Shown here one piece after another: positions 6,803 through 14,158 of a stretch of DNA of 37,278 nt. A program made the translations under genes and the position numbers. The stretch comes from Bacteriovoracaceae bacterium (lineage in GTDB: Bacteria > Bdellovibrionota > Bacteriovoracia > Bacteriovoracales > Bacteriovoracaceae): assembly GCA_021732585.1 (NCBI GenBank), contig JAKFUR010000071.1, forward strand, positions 1 through 37,278. Direction: 5' to 3'. The notes beneath the pieces are model-generated. The model ran no database searches, was not told the origin of the DNA, and saw only the letters and a list, made by a program, of their open reading frames with translations. Position 1 is the stretch's first letter. Every line of letters begins with the position of its first letter.

Positions 6803-8104
6803 TTATCTCGGAAGGAATTGATTGTCTTCGTCACCGTTGACGCCCATCAGGTAAGTGTCTTCTTCGCCATTTGAGGCTTCAATACGGTTCATGATGTTTT
6901 GCCAGCTGGTCAAATGACCACTGAGGAAAGGAGTCAAGAAAGCCAGCATGTTGCTTTCAGAAGTTGAGGTGAGCGTAGGAAGGCCCGCAGTGATGATTTC
7001 TAGATTGCGACTGCCGCCGGGTTTGCTATTGAAGTAGTTCTGATTAAAGTACGGATACGAGCTGCAACCATTGAAGAAAAATATTTGGTAATTTCGATTA
7101 AATGAGAAGACCGGCAGATTATTAAGGTCGAGATTACCCCCAAGACCTGAGTGACCATCATAAGCGACGAGGTCCGCGTACTGATAGGCACTCACCAAGT
7201 GCTGATGAAAAGTCGCATCAATATTATCCGGCTCTGTTTCACTCAAGAGCAAAGTGAGTTCAAGTTTAACCGTTTGCCCGAGCTGTGTTTGCACTTCACC
7301 CTCGAAGCGCGCACGGTTGTTCACGCCGCCGGTTGATTCACGGCCATTGCTGGCCGTTTTAAATTGCTTCTTCTCTTCTTTGAGTTTGAGGCCGAGCTGC
7401 GGCAAACTTTCACGCAGACTGCGATAGGTGCCAGCGCCGATATCACGATTACTGGTGTTATTGATATAGCCAATGAAGATGGAAGCCTTCAAAGTCTCTT
7501 TGCCATAAAGGCGATCGTACTCAGGGTAAGTGGTCGTGGTGTTCGCCAGTTTTTCTAATGTGCCTTTAATGCGTAATACGTCTGTCTTGTTGCCCTTAAG
7601 CGGGCAGCCCTCTTTATCGGGATCCCAGAAATAGAAAAAGTCGCCAGCAGCATTATAGTGGTCATCCGTACAACGGTTTTTGCCACGAACAACACCGAGA
7701 TCATAGATGGCTTCTGGGTCGAGCGGTAGATTAAGAGGGACAGTAGTTTTATCACTGCTTCTAAAAACGTTGCGGTGATAGTTCACCTTACCTTCGAAGC
7801 GATAACGAACTTCCACGGCGCCTGCCAAGGCAGCTTCGCGCGTAAGAATGACTTTGTAGTTTTGTCCCAAGACGCCGGGGTACTTGTAGCTCGCGAGAAA
7901 CGTCGGGGCCTGGAAATGACCAATGAGATGTTGAACTTGCCCATCGATGGCTTCGCGTTTTTGTGTCGTCGTGAGACCGGGAGCTAACAGAATTTTGCCT
8001 TCAAAGCGCAAGATCGCTTCGGTGGATTTACCACCGTAGTACTTGTCCTGAGCGTGGACAGGAGAGAGTGCCCCTAGGATCAGCGCGAGGATGAAGATTT
8101 TCAT
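6803..8104 (-). CDS. Secreted protein with a caspase-like His/Cys pair, function unknown
   Basis: A 433-aa protein with a signal peptide (MKIFILALILGALSPVHAQ). The track's start at 8185 adds 27 residues before this signal and is unlikely. No family is recognised for residues 20-300, which look beta-rich with a low-cysteine middle. In the C-terminal third, DLVAYDGHSGLGG (H318) is followed about 30 residues later by IFFFNGCSSYPYF (C347). Hydrophobic strand, GH-S-G, then strand and a Cys-Ser is the arrangement of clan CD (caspase, gingipain, clostripain) catalytic dyads. This is a motif-level inference and the fold is unproven. Alternatives are an inactive or unrelated secreted protein. The gene stands alone. 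Confidence 0.6.
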   Translation of the reverse strand: MKIFILALILGALSPVHAQDKYYGGKSTEAILRFEGKILLAPGLTTTQKREAIDGQVQHLIGHFQAPTFLASYKYPGVLGQNYKVILTREAALAGAVEVRYRFEGKVNYHRNVFRSSDKTTVPLNLPLDPEAIYDLGVVRGKNRCTDDHYNAAGDFFYFWDPDKEGCPLKGNKTDVLRIKGTLEKLANTTTTYPEYDRLYGKETLKASIFIGYINNTSNRDIGAGTYRSLRESLPQLGLKLKEEKKQFKTASNGRESTGGVNNRARFEGEVQTQLGQTVKLELTLLLSETEPDNIDATFHQHLVSAYQYADLVAYDGHSGLGGNLDLNNLPVFSFNRNYQIFFFNGCSSYPYFNQNYFNSKPGGSRNLEIITAGLPTLTSTSESNMLAFLTPFLSGHLTSWQNIMNRIEASNGEEDTYLMGVNGDEDNQFLPR

Positions 8105-8134
8105 GCTCAAGAAATGCCACTGGGGTGGGGGCTT

Positions 8135-8179
8135 TGTCCGAGTAAAAGTAAAATATTCATAGTTGTCGTGAGTCGGACA
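8135..8179. repeat. Inverted repeat TGTCCGA ... TCGGACA in a divergent intergenic region
   Basis: Two perfect 7-nt arms (8135-8141 and 8173-8179) are 31 nt apart between the secreted His/Cys protein gene and the PAP2 gene. The right arm lies between the -35 and -10 of the PAP2 promoter. It could be a regulator-binding pair; a chance repeat is also possible. Confidence 0.3.
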
Positions 8180-8192
8180 TGACACTTATAAT
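8163..8192 (+). promoter_or_regulatory. Promoter of the PAP2 gene, probably giving a leaderless mRNA
   Basis: TTGTCG and a perfect TATAAT are 18 nt apart. The -10 ends 8 nt before the ATG at 8201, so transcription would begin within a base or two of the start codon. There is no Shine-Dalgarno. Confidence 0.65.
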
Positions 8193-8200
8193 GCCCTTAC

Positions 8201-8836
8201 ATGTTTTCCCACCGCCAACTCAAAGAAAATGCTCTTCAGTACCTGTGGACTGCCGGTTGGTGTATTCCGTTCTTTGCGCTGGTCTACGGCTACACGAATT
8301 GGCGTGCCAAGTATGCCCGTGTGACTTATTCGTTCGCGTTTGATTGGGAGGCGGGCATTCCATTCATCCCTTCGATGATCCTGCCTTACATGTCCCTGAA
8401 CCTGATGATTTTCACACCCGCATTTTTTATGCAGCCAGGTGATATTCGTCGCTTGGGTCGCGCGGTGGCTGCTGCTATGGTCATGAGTGGTGGAGTGTTC
8501 TATCTCATGCCGGCACCGATTGGTTTTGTGCGTCCCTCAGATGTTCCAGGTTGGAATTTCCTGTATGACATCGTTTGGGGATTGGATGGTGTGAACAACA
8601 CGCTTCCGTCGATGCATGTGGCCTTAGCTGCGATCACAATTCTACTTTTATGGCGTGCGCTGCCTAAGATATGGAAGGGAGTTTATGTCGTTTGGTTTAG
8701 CTTGGTGATCGCTTCGGTGCTTTTCACTTGGCAACATCACCTAGCAGATATTTTCGGGGGGCTGATCGTAGGAATCATTGCCTACATGGCCACGAAAGTT
8801 CCTGGCGATCCTGCAGTCTTCTCTCGCGAACCTTAG
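8201..8836 (+). CDS. PAP2-superfamily membrane phosphatase
   Basis: A 211-aa membrane protein with about six helices. It shows PAP2 motif C2 as NTLPSMHVA (His general acid; PSMH in place of PSGH) and C3 as WQHHLADIFGGLIVG (catalytic His and Asp). The C1 region is diverged, near GFVRPSD. Such enzymes dephosphorylate lipid phosphates (phosphatidate, undecaprenyl diphosphate) or make inositol lipids; the PSMH form is common in the aureobasidin-resistance-type branch. Its 3' end overlaps the opposing methyltransferase gene by 4 nt. Confidence 0.85.
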   Translation: MFSHRQLKENALQYLWTAGWCIPFFALVYGYTNWRAKYARVTYSFAFDWEAGIPFIPSMILPYMSLNLMIFTPAFFMQPGDIRRLGRAVAAAMVMSGGVFYLMPAPIGFVRPSDVPGWNFLYDIVWGLDGVNNTLPSMHVALAAITILLLWRALPKIWKGVYVVWFSLVIASVLFTWQHHLADIFGGLIVGIIAYMATKVPGDPAVFSREP

Positions 8837-9552
8837 GTTCGTAAACAGATCCGTACAAAATCATTGCTGTTTTCTTGCGATACGAGGCTGAAGCCTTTTT
8901 CTTTAAATGTTTTAATCACATCTTCCGCTGTCAGTCTTATCTTACGATAAGAACTGGTTCGTAACGTCCAGCCCTGCGACGTCTTTTCATGAACGGCATC
9001 GATGACTTCAATGTGGGTGCTGCCGAAAAACATGAAACAATCAAAAATACGATTTTCTTCTTCGCGCACCATGACGCCGCGGCCGGTATTCTTAGCATCT
9101 TTTGTGAAATCACGGAATGAAACGACAAACTGCCCGCCCGGTCGCATGATGGTGTGAATATGACCGGCAAATGCAGCGAGCTCTTCCTGTGATCCGAGAT
9201 GCGCTAAGCTGTCGCCCATACAAACGCAAGTTTCAACTGGAGCAAGCGGGCGATAGGTACGCATGTCTTTGTTGGTAGTACGAATCGTCGCGTGCCCTTT
9301 GCGGATTTTTAGGGCTTCTAGAATAGCCGCGCTGGTGTCGACAGCTTCCACTTGATAACCAAGTTTCAATAAAGCGGCACTATGAACACCGTGGCCTGCG
9401 CCGAGATCGAGCGCCTTTGCGCCTGGTTTACTGGCACGAAGCACTTTTGCCAAATAGGCTTTCTCTGTTTCGACGAGGACATCAAACTCGCCAGCAATCC
9501 ATGTATAGAGGGGGGCAAGAAACTGATCGTAGTGGCTTATTACGTTACTCAT
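8833..9552 (-). CDS. Class I SAM-dependent methyltransferase
   Basis: A 239-aa soluble enzyme. Motif I is ALDLGAGHGVHSA (residues 48-60), with an acidic end of strand 2 (VEAVDTSAAIL), then VCMGDSLAHL and MRPGGQFVVSFRDF at motifs IV-V. The fold matches Methyltransf_25/11-type small-molecule enzymes; substrate unknown. It lies 14 nt after the acyltransferase gene on the same strand. The ATG has no Shine-Dalgarno, but a perfect TATAAT ends 6 nt upstream, so it may also have its own start-codon-proximal promoter. Confidence 0.82.
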   Translation of the reverse strand: MSNVISHYDQFLAPLYTWIAGEFDVLVETEKAYLAKVLRASKPGAKALDLGAGHGVHSAALLKLGYQVEAVDTSAAILEALKIRKGHATIRTTNKDMRTYRPLAPVETCVCMGDSLAHLGSQEELAAFAGHIHTIMRPGGQFVVSFRDFTKDAKNTGRGVMVREEENRIFDCFMFFGSTHIEVIDAVHEKTSQGWTLRTSSYRKIRLTAEDVIKTFKEKGFSLVSQENSNDFVRICLRT

Positions 9553-9566
9553 ATTCTAATTATAGA

Positions 9567-10139
9567 CTAGGAATAGCGCTGGTCCAGCTTGAATTTTTCA
9601 GGACAACAAGGGTGCACGCTGCGATAGAAGTCCATAATGGTTCGCATATCTTTCTCAAAGTCAGTCGGATGTATGACAAGACCAATGCCTGCATGCTTGG
9701 TTTTATAGTCGGCAAAGGCCAAGGCCAGCGGGACGTTTGCCTTATGGGCAATATGCCAAAAGCCTGATTTCCATTCACTTGCAGCACTGCGCGTTCCTTC
9801 AGGTGCAATCATGATGGAGATGTCCTCATTGTCCTCGAAAAGATGGGCCATGAGATCGGTGCTGCTGCTCACCACACCCGCCTTGATCTTGTTGCGATCA
9901 ATGCCGATGGCGCCGATCGGACGAAGGACGAGGCCCAGCGGAAATCTGAGCCACTCTTTTTTTATGACGAATTTTGCGTTCAGACCTGAACGGTACACGA
10001 GGGTCATGGCGGGAACAAAATCCCAGTTCGAAGTGTGTGGTGCACCCACGATTACAAATGAGCGAACACCCTGTGGGAGATTCTGCGAGTAACGCCAACC
10101 CATCAGATTAAATATTTGGCTGCAGACGAATTTAATCAT
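9567..10139 (-). CDS. PlsC-like 1-acylglycerol-3-phosphate acyltransferase family protein
   Basis: A 190-aa protein with the acyltransferase block I motif HTSNWD (H35, D40; HX4D) and block III APEGTRS (residues 112-118). Between them, IDRNK matches block II. These enzymes transfer acyl groups to lysophosphatidate or related lipids at the inner membrane. The short length and the HTSNWDF variant fit the uncharacterised branch often annotated 'acyltransferase family', so the acceptor lipid is not certain. It overlaps the M32 gene by 4 nt (ATGA) and is translated from the same mRNA. Confidence 0.85.
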   Translation of the reverse strand: MIKFVCSQIFNLMGWRYSQNLPQGVRSFVIVGAPHTSNWDFVPAMTLVYRSGLNAKFVIKKEWLRFPLGLVLRPIGAIGIDRNKIKAGVVSSSTDLMAHLFEDNEDISIMIAPEGTRSAASEWKSGFWHIAHKANVPLALAFADYKTKHAGIGLVIHPTDFEKDMRTIMDFYRSVHPCCPEKFKLDQRYS

Positions 10140-11587
10140 GCGATGAAGCGCTCATTTAAAAACTGCAAAAAGTTATCAGGGGAGAGTGGGCGTCCTGTGG
10201 CCTGAGAAATTATTTGGGGCGCCGGCATCCCGCGGCCATAGCGATGAACGTTTTCCTTGAGCCAAGTACACACCTCAGCCAGTTTGCCGGTTTCAACACG
10301 CGATGAAAGATCGGGGAATTTTTCTTTTAGACTCGCATGCAGTTGGCAAGAAATCATGGTCCCCAAGAGATAACTCGGAAAATAACCGAAGGCTCCACTC
10401 GACCAGTGCGAGTCTTGCAGAATACCGACGGAGTCATCCGGAGGAGTGACACCCAAGTAGTTTTGATAGGCCTTGTTCCAAGCGTCGGGCAGTTGCTGAA
10501 CTGAGAGTGTGCCATTAAAAATGGCGAGTTCGAGTTCAAAACGAATCATCACATGCATCCCGTAGGTGACAGGATCAGATTCAGTGCGAATGAGAGACGG
10601 TTTCACCACACTGGCGAGTGTAAAGAGATCCTGTGCGCTCCAGCCTTTGATGTATTCAGGAGCGTTTTTGTCATACCAGCCATGAACCCAACGGAAGAAT
10701 TCCGGTGACGTCGCCAGACACACTTCCCAGAGACGAGACTGAGATTCGTGCATGTCCATGCCATTGGCCTGATTGAGTGGTGTGCCTACATGTTCGGCAG
10801 GAATTTGATTTTCATAGAGCCCATGCCCGAGTTCATGCACCGTCGACATCAACGACATGAGAGGATCGTCTACGTTATAGCGTGTTGTGATCCGCACGTC
10901 GCTCGGATGAAGATTGGTACAAAACGGATGCACCGAGCGGGCTTGTACGAGTTGATCGGCAGGAAAACCCATCCACGCCACGACGTCATGACAAATCTTT
11001 TCTTGGATCTCGATTGGCACAGACCACTTCTTGTCCATGGGCTTTTTGCGACGACTGATGAGTTCTTGCAGCTTTGGCCGAAGCTCATCGAAAAGTTTTT
11101 TGATCATCGCCGAGGTCATACCCGGTGAATAATCATCCAACAAAGCATCGTAAGGGTCTTTCCCTTGAGCGTAAAAGCTCGCTTGTTCACGGGAGAGACG
11201 AATCATTTTTTCAAGGTGAGGAGCAAAGATCGAAAAGTTTTTTTCTTTTTTCGCCGTGACCCAACCTTCATGAGCGAGAGCTGAAGCCTCGCTCATTTCC
11301 TCTACAAGTTTTTGCGGCAGGAGAGTTTTCTTTTCGATGTCTTTGATGGCACAGCGCAAAGCTTCTTTCTCTAACTCGTTCGCAGCATTCTTGAGTGCAG
11401 TTTGAGCTGAAGTGAAATAATCGGGATGCACCATTTTCTCATGAAGCAGACCTGCAAAGAACCCCATGGTCTCAGCACGCCAAGCGGCTGCACCTTTGGG
11501 CATTTGAGTTTCAAAGTCCCAGTGAACAAGGGCGTAGGCAGAGCCGAGATGGGCCAATTCGCGAGAGAGCTCGTAGTAGTTTTTCAT
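10136..11587 (-). CDS. Metallocarboxypeptidase, M32 (Taq) family
   Basis: A cytoplasmic enzyme of 483 aa, near the usual 500, that releases C-terminal residues from peptides. The zinc site is H251-E-L-G-H255, with E281 in MDMHESQSRLWE as third ligand. The substrate-pocket segments SVHPFCTNL and DVRITTRYNVDDP are also conserved. It heads a three-gene run with the acyltransferase and methyltransferase. There is no Shine-Dalgarno; TAGAAT ends exactly 6 nt before the ATG, so the mRNA may be leaderless. A role in using peptides taken from outside the cell is inferred. Confidence 0.95.
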   Translation of the reverse strand: MKNYYELSRELAHLGSAYALVHWDFETQMPKGAAAWRAETMGFFAGLLHEKMVHPDYFTSAQTALKNAANELEKEALRCAIKDIEKKTLLPQKLVEEMSEASALAHEGWVTAKKEKNFSIFAPHLEKMIRLSREQASFYAQGKDPYDALLDDYSPGMTSAMIKKLFDELRPKLQELISRRKKPMDKKWSVPIEIQEKICHDVVAWMGFPADQLVQARSVHPFCTNLHPSDVRITTRYNVDDPLMSLMSTVHELGHGLYENQIPAEHVGTPLNQANGMDMHESQSRLWEVCLATSPEFFRWVHGWYDKNAPEYIKGWSAQDLFTLASVVKPSLIRTESDPVTYGMHVMIRFELELAIFNGTLSVQQLPDAWNKAYQNYLGVTPPDDSVGILQDSHWSSGAFGYFPSYLLGTMISCQLHASLKEKFPDLSSRVETGKLAEVCTWLKENVHRYGRGMPAPQIISQATGRPLSPDNFLQFLNERFIA

Positions 11588-11628
11588 GCTAGAATTCTAC
11601 AACTTTTAGGAAAAATCAGGAGAAAGAT

Positions 11629-11946
11629 ATGTGGGCCTGGGGCATGTTGTTATTGGCAGGATTGTTCGAAGTGGCATGGGCTTACTATCTCAAGGCGTCG
11701 CAGGGCCTCTCCTTGCTTATCCCTACACTTCTCTTTGTTGTGACGCTCTCAATCAGTATGGGACTACTCGGATTTTCGGTTCGTACCATCCCGCTGGGCG
11801 TCGCCTATCCGGTTTGGACGGGAGTGGGGGCGGTTGGTTCTGTGGTGGTAGGCAGTTTGCTTTTCGCAGAACCCCTAAGTGCAATGAAAGTGCTCTTCCT
11901 AGGATTCATCGTGGTGGGGATCGTCGGTCTTAAGGCCGTGAGTTAG
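11629..11946 (+). CDS. Small multidrug resistance (SMR) family exporter, SugE/Gdx-like
   Basis: A 105-aa protein with four membrane helices. It has the SMR glutamate in LAGLFEVAWAYYLKAS, and the PLGVAYPVWTGVGAVGSVVVGSLLF segment matches SugE/Gdx more closely than EmrE. SugE/Gdx dimers export guanidinium; others export quaternary cations. No guanidine riboswitch can fit in the 41-nt gap upstream, so guanidine control is not indicated. AGGAGA precedes the ATG. The stop overlaps the convergent anti-sigma candidate by 4 nt. Confidence 0.88.
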   Translation: MWAWGMLLLAGLFEVAWAYYLKASQGLSLLIPTLLFVVTLSISMGLLGFSVRTIPLGVAYPVWTGVGAVGSVVVGSLLFAEPLSAMKVLFLGFIVVGIVGLKAVS

Positions 11947-12218
11947 TCCACCAACGCGACAAGATCCGTGACGTCTGAGAGCTCGTCTTCAGTCATGTCC
12001 CAATCCATCGCCTCCATCATGGCAACGGCTTCTTGATCAAGGGCCGCATTGCGATTCTGCACGTTGATGGTCACGATCACCGCCACAGCAACAGCTGCAC
12101 TGGCCGTGAGTGGCAACCACCATGAGCGGGCAGTTGGCGCCTTGAGTGGGCGAGGGGAGGCGAGCACCGGTTTGTGTTCACGCATGAAGTGATCGAGTTT
12201 TTCAAATTCATTTTTCAT
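11943..12218 (-). CDS. Candidate anti-sigma factor, 91 aa, single membrane segment
   Basis: Soluble basic N-terminus of about 30 residues, one membrane helix (WWLPLTASAAVAVAVIVTINV, about residues 33-53), then an acidic tail (MDWDMTEDELSDVTDLV). It overlaps the ECF sigma gene by 4 nt and is co-translated with it, the usual place for its anti-sigma partner. No zinc-binding HxxxCxxC motif is present, so it is not a ZAS-type anti-sigma. The size and topology resemble CnrY-like short anti-sigmas. The assignment rests on position and topology. Confidence 0.6.
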   Translation of the reverse strand: MKNEFEKLDHFMREHKPVLASPRPLKAPTARSWWLPLTASAAVAVAVIVTINVQNRNAALDQEAVAMMEAMDWDMTEDELSDVTDLVALVD

Positions 12219-12715
12219 ACAGTAAATCCTTTCGCAACGAGCTTGGGACGAAGTTTTCCTTTGGCAGTAAACAAACGGGATTTCACGGTGCCCTGGGGAA
12301 TGCCGAGAATCTTCGCGATCTCGTTCAAATCCAAATCCTCATAATAGTGCAGTATCAACAAGGCCCGTGGCTCTTCTTCTAATTCGAGTAACGCTTCTTT
12401 TACCGCGCGGGTTTCAGGAGTCTCACCTTCCGCCGCATTAAGCGAATCAGGATCAAGCGCGACAAAAGTCTTTCCGCCATGACCGCGTAACCAATCTCTC
12501 GCGGTATTGAGGGCCACAGTATAAACCCAGGTCTTCAAGGTGCTTTTGAACGCAAACGTGGGCAGCGCTTTCCATGCTTTGATAAAAGCATCTTGCGTGA
12601 GTTCTTCGGCGACATGATGATTTCCGCCGACCATCCCCTGCAAGAAACGTCGTACGCCCCCTGCTTGGGAGGCGTAGAGCGCTTGAAAGGCTTCTTCGCT
12701 CTTAGAAATGATCAT
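12215..12715 (-). CDS. ECF-type RNA polymerase sigma factor
   Basis: A 166-aa protein with sigma2 (residues about 8-75: AEELTQDAFIKAWKALPTF, WVYTVALNTARDWLR) and sigma4 (about 108-160: YEDLDLNEIAKILGIPQGTVKSRLFTAKGKL). Domains 1 and 3 are absent, as in ECF factors. It redirects RNA polymerase to a small stress regulon. The gene is 3 nt after the CpxP-like gene and overlaps the anti-sigma candidate. A GAACC/CGTCTAA promoter upstream of the operon suggests self-activation. Confidence 0.95.
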   Translation of the reverse strand: MIISKSEEAFQALYASQAGGVRRFLQGMVGGNHHVAEELTQDAFIKAWKALPTFAFKSTLKTWVYTVALNTARDWLRGHGGKTFVALDPDSLNAAEGETPETRAVKEALLELEEEPRALLILHYYEDLDLNEIAKILGIPQGTVKSRLFTAKGKLRPKLVAKGFTV

Positions 12716-12718
12716 GGA

Positions 12719-13174
12719 CTATTCCATATCTCCGTCGACTTCCTTGTCATGTTTCTTACGACGTTTTTCAAATTTCTCGCGGAACATCTTTCGTTTTTCG
12801 TGAAACTTCGCTCGTTGAGATTCATTCAATAAAGAGCGGATCTCGAGCATGGTTTCAAATCCACCACGGTGATGAGCCGCTTGCGCTGTTTGTAATTCTT
12901 CAAACTTCGTCTTCAATTCATCGTTGCTCGCTTTCGGATTTCTTACCGTAGAATGGAAGGCTTCACGGGCTGCCTTCACTTTAGCTCGCGCTTCTCTTTG
13001 GTTCTCTTTTTTCTTCTTACGAATCTCTTTCATTTTTGCGAGTTGCTCATCTGAAAGACCGAGCTCCTTGCGCATCTGTTCTCCGCGCTTTTCGCCTTCT
13101 TTCTTCTTGCTCGCGCCTGCGAAGGCTACTGAGGTCACCAGTATGAGGGCCATAAATAACGATAGATTCTTCAT
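12719..13174 (-). CDS. Periplasmic Spy/CpxP/CnrX-like stress protein
   Basis: Signal peptide MKNLSLFMALILVTSVAFA, then an almost fully helical, highly charged body (151 aa). Two LTxxQ-type repeats, LSDEQLAKM and LNESQRAKF, mark the Spy/CpxP/heavy-metal-resistance fold, which forms a curved helical dimer. It precedes an ECF sigma gene and a candidate anti-sigma, the same set of parts as the CnrX-CnrY-CnrH metal-sensing system, so it may be the periplasmic sensor. A chaperone role like Spy is the alternative. There are few His residues (an AHHRGG patch), so metal sensing is uncertain. AAGGAG lies 7 nt before the ATG. Confidence 0.82.
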   Translation of the reverse strand: MKNLSLFMALILVTSVAFAGASKKKEGEKRGEQMRKELGLSDEQLAKMKEIRKKKKENQREARAKVKAAREAFHSTVRNPKASNDELKTKFEELQTAQAAHHRGGFETMLEIRSLLNESQRAKFHEKRKMFREKFEKRRKKHDKEVDGDME

Positions 13175-13218
13175 TCGGTTCTCCTTGGTGGTGCCTCATC
13201 AAAAGACACTCATACCCC

Positions 13219-13246
13219 TTAGACGTAGGATAAGGCCGAAAGGTTC
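13219..13246 (-). promoter_or_regulatory. ECF-type promoter of the CpxP-sigma-anti-sigma operon
   Basis: On the minus strand GAACC and CGTCTAA are separated by 16 nt. This is the usual spacing and sequence of ECF promoters (GAAC at -35, CGTC at -10). The predicted start near 13212 leaves a leader of about 37 nt with a good Shine-Dalgarno. Confidence 0.7.
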
Positions 13247-13359
13247 ACGGGCCTAGAAACTAAATAAAAACGGGTAGTTAACCACCATGGCCGAGAGAAC
13301 TGTTTTTGACGCATAAAGGCATAAATCTCCATGTCTTCCAGGAAATGTGAATGCACTGC

Positions 13360-13377
13360 GATAATAATATGATTATC
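13360..13377 (+). promoter_or_regulatory. Fur-like palindrome GATAAT-N6-ATTATC before the metzincin-motif lipoprotein gene
   Basis: A perfect 6-bp inverted repeat with 6-nt spacing, one nt shorter than the classical Fur box (6-7-6). It contains TATGAT and GATAAT, which could be the -10 of the downstream gene. Binding would then block the promoter. It may also be just an AT-rich promoter. Confidence 0.35.
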
Positions 13378-13429
13378 GGGATGTTCTGGGAGGGGCATCC
13401 TTCAACGATGGAACCAAGGAAGGTGCCAC

Positions 13430-14158
13430 TTGAAGACTACTCTCTCTTTACTCGTTCTCTGCCTTTTTCTCACGGCCTGTAACCCCAAAGATGTCACAGA
13501 TACCTGCGCACAAACGGCGCAAGCCGAAGACACGGAAGGTAACACTGTCACTGAATGTCCGGTTCCTACTCCAGGCGGCAACGACACCACACCAGATGAA
13601 GACGATGATGTTGTGGTCACTCCACCCGATGATACAGTCGGACCGAACGTTCCTGCGAAAGCCGCTCTTTTCAATTCCAGCGTAAGTTTCACGAATTTTC
13701 AATCGGCCGACATCGACAAGGTCGAACAGGCGTTGAACTTCATTCAGAAGATTGTGCGGACGACAGAGTTTCGTGACCGCGTTCTCAACCACACTTACCA
13801 AGGTGTGAAACAGTTCGTGGACAACAACGGACTCACCAATGAACAGATTTATGAAAAGTTTTTGGATGGCAAAGAGACGCTCTTACCGGTGATTGATAAT
13901 CAGATGGATCTGCAGCTCGAGCTCTATGCAAACTACTCGACCAGCACGGTGGGTTACACCTACGCGAATACGACAAAGATTTGGATGAACCGAAAATACT
14001 TCGATGTTTACGATCCGGAAGAAGTGGCGCGAAATGTATTCCATGAGTGGACGCATAAGCTCGGCTTCGGTCATGACTCTTCGTCCACATCGCGCCGTCC
14101 GTACTCAGTTCCCTATGCAGTAGGTAACATCATTCAAGATCTAGCTTACAAGTTATAG
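13430..14158 (+). CDS. Lipoprotein with metzincin-type zinc-protease motif
   Basis: 242 aa, with a lipobox LTAC at residues 14-17. A low-complexity acidic Thr/Pro linker (about 30-75, TTPDEDDDVVVTPPDD) follows, then a globular domain. Residues 205-215 read HEWTHKLGFGH, a complete HExxHxxGxxH zinc site with H205, E206, H209 and H215. No clear Met-turn can be assigned, so the subfamily is unknown. Anchored to a membrane, it would act in the periplasm or at the surface. The start is TTG with AAGGAAGG upstream; no ATG serves. Its 3' end overlaps yeiH by 6 nt. Confidence 0.75.
   Translation: MKTTLSLLVLCLFLTACNPKDVTDTCAQTAQAEDTEGNTVTECPVPTPGGNDTTPDEDDDVVVTPPDDTVGPNVPAKAALFNSSVSFTNFQSADIDKVEQALNFIQKIVRTTEFRDRVLNHTYQGVKQFVDNNGLTNEQIYEKFLDGKETLLPVIDNQMDLQLELYANYSTSTVGYTYANTTKIWMNRKYFDVYDPEEVARNVFHEWTHKLGFGHDSSSTSRRPYSVPYAVGNIIQDLAYKL

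Noticed and set aside
11588-11628. Guanidine riboswitch before the SugE-like gene
   Set aside because: The 41-nt gap is too short and lacks paired ACGR hairpins.
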